Assembly (NCBI RefSeq): GCF_025195085.2
Contig: NZ_JANAVY020000009.1
Span: 1-64,000 of the forward strand
Reading direction: 5' to 3'
Length of the DNA: 64,000 nt
Source: Vibrio intestinalis
Lineage (GTDB): Bacteria; Pseudomonadota; Gammaproteobacteria; Enterobacterales; Vibrionaceae
A model generated the notes under the pieces. It was given only the letters and a program-made list of their open reading frames with translations. It was not told the origin of the DNA and searched no databases. Position 1 is the first letter of the stretch, and every line of letters begins with the position of its first letter. A program made the translations under genes and the position numbers. Below are positions 57,702 to 64,000 of the stretch, in pieces.

Positions 57702-59453
57702 TTAATTTTCTGATGTGTGATGCACACAAGTTTGGTTTCGACCATCTGCTTTGGCCTGATACAACGCACTATCAGCCAAGGCAACGATAGATTCACAGCT
57801 GTCATCTGGATGAGGGAAGGCAGAGACAAAGCCAAGACTGACCGTCAGTAGCTCATTCACCATTGAGCTAGCATGAGGAATGTCTAGCTTACGCACTTCA
57901 TCATGAATGCGCTCCGCGACTAACTTGGCACCGCTTGCAGTGGTATTAGGTAAAATGAAACCAAACTCTTCGCCGCCGTAACGGGCCACACAGTCACTTG
58001 AGCGAGACACCACTTGGCGGAATACTTTGGCTACGGCAATCAAAGCTTCATCGCCTTTTTGGTGACCATAGAGATCGTTAAAGCCTTTAAAGTCATCAAT
58101 ATCACACAACATAACGGTGAGCGGCTGTTTCTCACGCACATGCAAGTGCCACAAGGTTTCAAGTTGCTCATCAAAGCGGCGACGGTTTGAAATTTGAGTT
58201 AAGCCATCGACAAAGCTTAAACGCTCAAGCTCTTGGTTCGCTTCTTCGAGTTTTTGCTCAGCAAGGTAACGTTCAGAAACGTCACGAGCCATGACCAATA
58301 CGCCATTCGTGCCGGAAGCTGGATCTCTAAATGGTGATTTCACCACGTCGTACCAAGTTATTTCACCGTTACTGTGAATCAACTGGTCAATATAACGCAG
58401 CGACTTACCTTCATTTAGCACCACATTGTCACTTTCAGACCAGCGCTCGTACGCCTCTTTGGAGATAACATCTTGCAGTCGTTTACCAATCAACTCATCA
58501 ATGTCTGAGATACCCATCGCTTTGATAAACGGCTCATTACATGCTTGATAAACCAGGTTCTCATTGAAGATACCGATGGAATCAGGGCTAGACTCAAGGA
58601 TGTTTTGCAATATCGTATCACGCTGAGCCAGCGCCACTTCGGTGTCTTTACGCTTATCCATCTCATCACGCAGGCTTTGCTGCATGTTGTACCAGTCTGT
58701 CACGTCATGGCTGATACCAAGCATGCCCAGCGATTCCCCTTCCGCCGACATCAGCACGCTTTGGTGTGTTTCGAGCAAGCAACTGCGGCCATCAGAATCG
58801 ATGGTCCAGCGGCGATTACTGGCGCGGCCTTTCATAATGCCTTTTATTTCCGCGCTACCCTCGTCAATACGCTCTTGCCAAAAACGGTCAAAAGCTCGGT
58901 TAGTCACCATTTTCTCGCCGTGACTGCTTTTAACGTAAATAAGCTCAGATAGGTTATCAAACGCACTTTTAATCACAGATAGGGATTTGATTTCAGCCTG
59001 TATTTCATCGTCACTGGCACGATAAGGCGTCACATACATCAACCAAACGGAACGGCCTTTATAGTGAGTTTTGCGCCCAGTGACTTCGACTTGGATCGAT
59101 TTAGTCGCCGAGACTGGCCATTCAATTTGATAACCAGTAAAGCCATCACCAGAGAACTTAGCGGTCACTTCGCTGATAAATGACTGATGTAAGGAGTCCG
59201 GTAGGAGGTAGGATTTACCGACAAAGCGCACGCCTAATAACTGCGCGGCAATATTGTTAGATAAGATCAGTTGCCCAGTTTTCGCATCAACTAATAGTAG
59301 CGAACAAGGGGTATCTTGGAACATGACTTCAATCTGGCGATTGAAATTTACGTAAAGATGCGCAACAACAATAATGACCGCGAATATAAGAATTAACTCA
59401 AACCCATGCAAATGCACGGATTCATATATCCACGTTCCTAATAGCTCTATCAT
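57702..59453 (-). CDS. Membrane diguanylate cyclase with PAS domains
   Basis: The 583-residue protein has one N-terminal membrane helix (about 16-35) and two or three PAS-type domains (about 40-400), including ILESSPDSIGIFNENLVYQACN and WYDVVKSPFRDPASG. The C-terminal GGDEF domain has an intact GGEEF site (CVARYGGEEFGFILP, near residue 504) and an RxxD inhibitory site (RSSD) five residues before it. It should make c-di-GMP and be product-inhibited. It lies 81 bp upstream of arcB on the same strand, so redox sensing and c-di-GMP may be linked. Confidence 0.93.
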   Translation of the reverse strand: MIELLGTWIYESVHLHGFELILIFAVIIVVAHLYVNFNRQIEVMFQDTPCSLLLVDAKTGQLILSNNIAAQLLGVRFVGKSYLLPDSLHQSFISEVTAKFSGDGFTGYQIEWPVSATKSIQVEVTGRKTHYKGRSVWLMYVTPYRASDDEIQAEIKSLSVIKSAFDNLSELIYVKSSHGEKMVTNRAFDRFWQERIDEGSAEIKGIMKGRASNRRWTIDSDGRSCLLETHQSVLMSAEGESLGMLGISHDVTDWYNMQQSLRDEMDKRKDTEVALAQRDTILQNILESSPDSIGIFNENLVYQACNEPFIKAMGISDIDELIGKRLQDVISKEAYERWSESDNVVLNEGKSLRYIDQLIHSNGEITWYDVVKSPFRDPASGTNGVLVMARDVSERYLAEQKLEEANQELERLSFVDGLTQISNRRRFDEQLETLWHLHVREKQPLTVMLCDIDDFKGFNDLYGHQKGDEALIAVAKVFRQVVSRSSDCVARYGGEEFGFILPNTTASGAKLVAERIHDEVRKLDIPHASSMVNELLTVSLGFVSAFPHPDDSCESIVALADSALYQAKADGRNQTCVHHTSEN

Positions 59454-59518
59454 TGCGTCATCTAAAATTAACTTTGGTTAACAGAAGAAGATACCAGTTT
59501 CTGTATGGTTAGTCTCAA

Positions 59519-60457
59519 TTATTGCAATACAGGTTTAACATATTCAAATGTATCATCAATTAAACTGCCTTGAGCACCTTCTTTATTCAGCTCTCGACCT
59601 ATCTCAGTCATCGCCAACCATCGGTTTTCACACCATAAAGGAGCAAGTAACGTTGGTCTTCTCGCCGCTGAAGATACGCGGTGATACACCACATTCGCTG
59701 GAGTCATGCGGATAAGTTCACTGGCGGTTGCAACATACTCTTCCAGTTCTGGTGCGTGTAAACGCCCAGCTTTCCACGCCTTAGCCATAGTACTGCCTTC
59801 AACAATATGTAAACCATGCAGCTTGATGCCATCGGTACCAACATCGAGCACCTTACGCATGGTCTCAATATTGTCGCTACGGGTTTCTTTGGGCAGACCG
59901 ACAATCAAATGGGTACACACTTTAATACCCAAAGCTCGTGCTCGCTGAGTAATTTCAGCATAGCACTCAAAATCGTGGCCGCGGTTAATTCGCTTTAAAG
60001 TATCGTTATTGGCCGTTTGTAGGCCTAGCTCTAGCCAGATTTCATAACCTTTATTCACATACTCAGATAGTAAGTCGAGCACAGCATCAGGCACACAATC
60101 AGGACGAGTACCCACACATAGGCCAACAATATCCGCAGCCTTTAAAGCTTCTTCATACATGTTCTTGAGAACTTGTACTTCCGCGTAAGTACTGGTGTAA
60201 GCCTGAAAATAAGCAAGGTACTTCTTAGCACGAGCGATCTCACCCGCTCTATCTTGCAACTGGTCTTGAATACTTTTGATTTGTGCTTGCTCGTCGGCAA
60301 ACGAAGCTACGTTACAAAACGTACAGCCACCACGGCCAATCGTGCCATCTCTATTAGGGCAACTAAAACCGCCATGCAGCGTTAGTTTGTGCACCTTTTC
60401 TCCGTAACGGCGCTGAAGATCTTGTCCAATGGTGTTAACCAGTTCGTGTAATTGCAT
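59519..60457 (-). CDS. yhcC: Radical SAM protein YhcC
   Basis: The 312-residue protein has the radical SAM cluster site within the N-terminal segment GFSCPNRDGTIGRGGCTFCN (about 30-50), followed by VGTRPDCV, LELGLQTANN and HLIVGLPKETRSDN. It belongs to the YhcC subgroup near oxygen-independent elongator-like enzymes. Recent work links YhcC homologues to tRNA/ribosome or respiratory modifications, which I cannot confirm from sequence. It is divergent from gltB, as in E. coli. Confidence 0.93.
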   Translation of the reverse strand: MQLHELVNTIGQDLQRRYGEKVHKLTLHGGFSCPNRDGTIGRGGCTFCNVASFADEQAQIKSIQDQLQDRAGEIARAKKYLAYFQAYTSTYAEVQVLKNMYEEALKAADIVGLCVGTRPDCVPDAVLDLLSEYVNKGYEIWLELGLQTANNDTLKRINRGHDFECYAEITQRARALGIKVCTHLIVGLPKETRSDNIETMRKVLDVGTDGIKLHGLHIVEGSTMAKAWKAGRLHAPELEEYVATASELIRMTPANVVYHRVSSAARRPTLLAPLWCENRWLAMTEIGRELNKEGAQGSLIDDTFEYVKPVLQ

Positions 60458-60850
60458 GAGTACTTACTTGAGAATGAGAATAACAATCATTAAGATTTCT
60501 GTAATTTAATTACAATTCTGAAACCCTTTTTTATCACAATTGATCTAACCATAATTCACAGCATGATCCCTATCACAAATCAATAAACATGCAAAAATAC
60601 GTGCTTCAAACTATAAATTAGGCACATTGCCAACATAAAAACTATTTATGCGACGAAAAAACTGCGCAACAGTGCCGACTTTTGATTGCATTTCGTACCG
60701 AGTAAATTGTAGGATACTTACAGGTTTTACTTGCAGAACTTCGGTTAAATTACAAAACAAACTGTAAGAAAATCGGTGTTATTCATCCCCCACCTATATA
60801 AATCACTACAAAAGTGATGCTGTAAAATGGATTACACCAAGGATTGTTTT
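60458..60850. other. Divergent regulatory region between yhcC and gltB
   Basis: About 390 bp, AT-rich, with many TCACA and TTTTA patches. The E. coli gltB region is controlled over a long distance by Lrp, CRP and others, which would fit its length, but I cannot place individual sites with confidence. A TATAAAT patch near 60797 could be a -10. A 39-codon ORF from 60647 has no ribosome site. Confidence 0.45.
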
Positions 60851-60973
60851 TCTCGCAACATTTTTCCTGTGAGAAGCAGAAAGGAATCAAACCTGAGCAA
60901 CCTCGTTCAGGTGCGAATCAAAACTATAAAAGGAAGAGACGCGGATTAAGTTCGCTTAATAGTGCTGCGTCCA
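60851..60973 (+). promoter_or_regulatory. Structured leader of gltB mRNA
   Basis: Three successive hairpins precede gltB. The first is TCTC/GAGA with a long loop (60851-60874). The second is ACCTGA/TCAGGT with a 10-base loop (60891-60912). The third is GACGC/GCGTC enclosing ATTAAG-TTCG-CTTAAT, a perfect 6-bp stem closed by a UUCG tetraloop (60938-60971). The start codon is 24 bases further on, with GGAAGGA between. There is no terminator run, so any control would act on translation or RNA stability. I do not recognise it as a known riboswitch class. Confidence 0.5.
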
Positions 60974-60996
60974 GATTAGATTGGAAGGATGTATCT

Positions 60997-63900
60997 ATGG
61001 TAGATAGAGAGCATAGTGCACAGGGTCTTTATACTCCAGAATTGGAGCATGATGCCTGTGGTATCGGTTTTGTTGCTCACCTAAAAAACCGTAAATCTCA
61101 TGATGTCGTAACTCAAGCATTGGATATGCTTGCCCGTATGGAACACCGTGGCGGCCAAGGTTGTGATCCTTGCAGTGGTGACGGCGCGGGTATTTTGTTG
61201 CAAAAGCCCCACGAATTTCTTTTAGAAGAAGCAGTAAAGCTTGGGATTAAGCTGCCTTCTTTTGAAAAGTACGGCGTTGGTGTGGTGCTATTCCCGAAAG
61301 ATGAGCATAAACGCGCACAATGTCGTGACATTTTAGAGCGTAACGCTAAACGCCTTGATCTAGAGGTGATTGGCTACCGCGTACTGCCAACCGACAACTC
61401 AATGATCGGTGCAGACCCGCTCAGCACAGAGCCACAGTTCGAACACGTATTCGTTACTGGTGGCCCAAATACCTCTCCTGAGGAACTAGAGCGTAAGCTT
61501 TATGTATTGCGTAACTACACAGTACGCGTATGTCTGGAAAGCGTGTCGAACATTGGTGATGATTTCTACATCAACTCAATGTCTTATAAGACACTGGTAT
61601 ATAAAGGTCAGCTAACCACTGAGCAAGTACCACAATACTTCCTAGATCTACAAAACCCAACCATGGTAACTGCGCTTGCACTGGTTCACTCGCGCTTCTC
61701 TACCAACACATTCCCTAAATGGCGCTTAGCACAGCCTTTCCGTTACATTGCCCACAACGGTGAGATCAACACAGTTCGCGGTAACTTGAACTGGATGAAG
61801 GCGCGTGAAGCGATCATTGAATCAGACTTGTTCACTCAAGCTGAAATCGACATGCTACTGCCTATCTGTCAGGAAGGTAGCTCAGACTCATCTAACTTTG
61901 ACATGGCACTTGAGCTCCTAGTTCTCTCTGGTCGTAGCCTGCCACATGCCTTAATGATGATGATTCCTGAAGCATGGCAAGAAAATAAGAACATGGATCC
62001 AACTCGTCGTGCGTTCTACCAATACCACGCGAACATCATGGAACCATGGGATGGCCCAGCATCAGTATGTTTTACTGATGGTGTTCAAGTAGGTGCAACC
62101 CTTGACCGTAACGGTCTGCGTCCTTCTCGCTACACAGTAACTAAAGATGACTTCCTAGTGATGGCGTCTGAGTCTGGCGTAGTTGAAATCGAGCCTGAGA
62201 ACGTTGAGTTCCGTGGTCGTCTGCAACCAGGACGCATCTTTGTTGCTGACCTAGAGCAAGGCCGCATCATTTCTGATGAAGAAGTGAAAGATGGTATTGC
62301 AACTGCTCAACCATACGAAAAATGGGTAGCAGAAAACCTACTAAGCCTAAATAAACTTCCAGAAGCGGATAACGTTCATAGCCAACCATCTCCTGAGCGC
62401 CTATTGCACCGTCAACAAGCGTTTGGCATCAGCTCAGAAGAAGTGAACGAAATCATCGTGCCAATGGCGAAAGAAGGTAAAGAGCCGCTTTCTGCTATGG
62501 GTGCTGACTGGCCTTTGGCTGTGCTTTCACACCAATCTCAGCATCTAGCTAACTACTTTAAACAGCTGTTCGCGCAGGTAACCAACCCACCTATCGACCC
62601 GATTCGTGAACGTATGGTGATGTCGCTGAACACTTACATTGGTAAAGATCAGAACTTACTGGCTGAGTCACCTGTTCACTGTCGTAAAGTAGAACTTGAG
62701 TCACCGGTTATCTCAAACGCTGAGCTAGAAAAGCTACGTGCGATTGATAACGAGCACTTACAAGCGAAAACGCTCGATATCGTTTTCCAAGCCAATGAAG
62801 ACCAAGGCAAGCTAGAGCGCGCTCTAAAACGTATTTGCCAATACGCAGAAGATGCGGTGATTGATGGTTACTCAATCATCCTACTGACTGACCGTGCGGT
62901 TAACTCTAACCACGCAGCGATTCCAGCAATGCTGGCCGTTGGTGCAGTTCACCACCACCTAATCCGTAAAGGTTTACGCGCGAAATGTGGCATTGTGGTT
63001 GAAACCGGTGACGCACGTGAAACGCACCACTTCGCAACCCTAGTCGGTTACGGTGCAAACGCAGTTAACCCATACCTAGTGACTGAAACACTGGTTGATC
63101 TTCAACGTCGTAAGAAGCTTGATCCAGAAGCCTCGCTAGAAAGCCTATTTGATAACTATCGTAAAGGTGTCAATGGCGGTCTATTGAAGATCTTCTCTAA
63201 GATGGGCATCTCAACACTGCAATCTTACCAAGGCGCACAGATCTTCGAAGCGCTCGGTATTCACAAGTCAGTGGTTGATAAATACTTCACAGGTACTGTT
63301 TCACGCATCCAAGGTCTAACCCTAGACGATATCGCTAAAGAAGTATTGATTCGTCACCGTGTGGGTTACCCAACACGTGAAATCCCAATTCAAATGCTGG
63401 ATGTGGGCGGTGTTTACCAGTGGAAACAGCGTGGTGAAAAACACCTGTTTAACCCAGAAACAATTTCACTATTGCAAGAGTCGACTCGCAACAAGAACTA
63501 CGCTCAGTTCAAGCAGTATGCCGATGCCGTAGATAAACAAGGTGACAACGCAGTTACTCTACGTAGTCAGCTTGAGTTCATTAAGAACCCAGCAGGTTCA
63601 ATCCCACTTGAAGACGTTGAACCAATTGAAAGCATCGTGAAACGCTTTGCAACAGGTGCAATGTCATTTGGCTCTATCTCTTACGAAGCGCACTCTACGC
63701 TAGCAGTAGCGATGAACCGCCTCGGCGCGAAGTCTAACTCGGGTGAAGGTGGTGAAGACCCAACTCGTTTTGAGCGCAAAGAGAATGGCGATTGGGAACG
63801 TTCAGCGATCAAACAGGTAGCATCAGGCCGCTTCGGTGTAACGTCTTACTACCTAACTAACTCTGATGAAATTCAGATTAAGATGGCGCAAGGTGCGAAA

Positions 63901-64000
63901 CCAGGCGAAGGTGGTCAGCTACCGGGCGATAAAGTTGATGATTGGATCGGTGCAACACGTCACTCCACTCCAGGAGTTGGCCTAATTTCACCACCACCTC
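60997..64000 (+). CDS. gltB: Glutamate synthase (NADPH) large subunit, 3' end cut by window
   Basis: Ammonia assimilation with glutamine synthetase: the large subunit takes the amide from glutamine and makes two glutamates. The first 1001 codons are present. After a 20-residue propeptide comes the N-terminal nucleophile Cys21 in [12 protein letters not shown]. The glutaminase domain follows ([34 protein letters not shown]), then the central domain and the start of the FMN-binding synthase domain ([40 protein letters not shown]). GGAAGGA precedes the ATG. gltD should follow beyond the window. Confidence 0.97.
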   Translation, partial: MVDREHSAQGLYTPELEHDACGIGFVAHLKNRKSHDVVTQALDMLARMEHRGGQGCDPCSGDGAGILLQKPHEFLLEEAVKLGIKLPSFEKYGVGVVLFPKDEHKRAQCRDILERNAKRLDLEVIGYRVLPTDNSMIGADPLSTEPQFEHVFVTGGPNTSPEELERKLYVLRNYTVRVCLESVSNIGDDFYINSMSYKTLVYKGQLTTEQVPQYFLDLQNPTMVTALALVHSRFSTNTFPKWRLAQPFRYIAHNGEINTVRGNLNWMKAREAIIESDLFTQAEIDMLLPICQEGSSDSSNFDMALELLVLSGRSLPHALMMMIPEAWQENKNMDPTRRAFYQYHANIMEPWDGPASVCFTDGVQVGATLDRNGLRPSRYTVTKDDFLVMASESGVVEIEPENVEFRGRLQPGRIFVADLEQGRIISDEEVKDGIATAQPYEKWVAENLLSLNKLPEADNVHSQPSPERLLHRQQAFGISSEEVNEIIVPMAKEGKEPLSAMGADWPLAVLSHQSQHLANYFKQLFAQVTNPPIDPIRERMVMSLNTYIGKDQNLLAESPVHCRKVELESPVISNAELEKLRAIDNEHLQAKTLDIVFQANEDQGKLERALKRICQYAEDAVIDGYSIILLTDRAVNSNHAAIPAMLAVGAVHHHLIRKGLRAKCGIVVETGDARETHHFATLVGYGANAVNPYLVTETLVDLQRRKKLDPEASLESLFDNYRKGVNGGLLKIFSKMGISTLQSYQGAQIFEALGIHKSVVDKYFTGTVSRIQGLTLDDIAKEVLIRHRVGYPTREIPIQMLDVGGVYQWKQRGEKHLFNPETISLLQESTRNKNYAQFKQYADAVDKQGDNAVTLRSQLEFIKNPAGSIPLEDVEPIESIVKRFATGAMSFGSISYEAHSTLAVAMNRLGAKSNSGEGGEDPTRFERKENGDWERSAIKQVASGRFGVTSYYLTNSDEIQIKMAQGAKPGEGGQLPGDKVDDWIGATRHSTPGVGLISPPP

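Noticed and set aside
60647..60766. A 39-codon ORF in the yhcC-gltB gap
   Set aside because: No ribosome site before the ATG and a Cys/Arg-rich translation without pattern; the region reads as regulatory DNA.
60851..60973. Glycine or glutamine riboswitch before gltB
   Set aside because: The hairpins are real, but I cannot match the conserved core of any riboswitch class I know, so it is listed only as a structured leader.

Overview
The window is about 64 kb of dense gamma-proteobacterial chromosome. Gene content, gene order and protein sequences fit the genus Vibrio, large chromosome. Markers are the rrn–clpB–pgeF–rluD/bamD block, hlyU next to nhaR and nptA, an MbaA-type GGDEF-EAL protein beside yjjX, and the arcB–diguanylate cyclase–yhcC–gltB block. 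I cannot name the species. No tRNA, CRISPR array, insertion sequence or prophage was seen.

Layout. 1-0.4 kb: promoter and leader of a ribosomal RNA operon reading leftward out of the window. 0.4-5.8 kb: clpB with a heat-shock promoter, pgeF, rluD, and divergent bamD. 5.8-9.5 kb: two paralogous chemoreceptors. 10-15 kb: ribosome hibernation factor, pheA with a phenylalanine leader-peptide attenuator, a GGDEF-EAL protein, yjjX. 15-20.9 kb: trpR, slt, ettA, a PilZ protein and an M23 peptidase. 20.9-23.5 kb: the accessory part of the window, three poorly known secreted-protein genes, two of them AT-rich, followed by a decayed second copy of the 3' end of the M23 gene. 23.5-28.9 kb: small lipoprotein, tyrA-aroF with TyrR boxes, and btsS-btsR (pyruvate two-component system). 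28.9-34.2 kb: nagZ, anmK and murQ (peptidoglycan recycling), a DUF2799 lipoprotein and a CstA/BtsT-family transporter. 34.3-42.6 kb: ispH, fkpB, lspA, ileS, ribF, murJ and divergent rpsT. 42.7-45.6 kb: hlyU, nhaR, nptA. 45.9-51.2 kb: rppH-ptsP-TSUP-lgt-thyA. 51.2-54.5 kb: mutH, a small protein, tas, a DUF1127 protein and a 40-residue small ORF. 54.8-64 kb: lipoprotein, arcB, diguanylate cyclase, yhcC, and gltB running off the right edge.

The genes are mostly housekeeping, so the most informative material is regulatory. (1) Upstream of the CstA-family transporter are five ACCACT repeats starting exactly every 20 bp, matching the DNA-recognition motif of the LytTR regulator BtsR, whose gene lies 4 kb upstream. 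(2) The rppH-mutH gap carries four perfect DnaA boxes plus near matches, at the same place as the E. coli DnaA-reactivating locus DARS2. (3) A leftover M23 3' end at 23.2 kb shows that the 20.9-23.2 kb segment was inserted at, or exchanged with, the end of that gene. (4) Further sites are a Pho box at nptA, TyrR boxes at aroF, a complete pheL attenuator, a sigma-32 promoter at clpB and a structured gltB leader.
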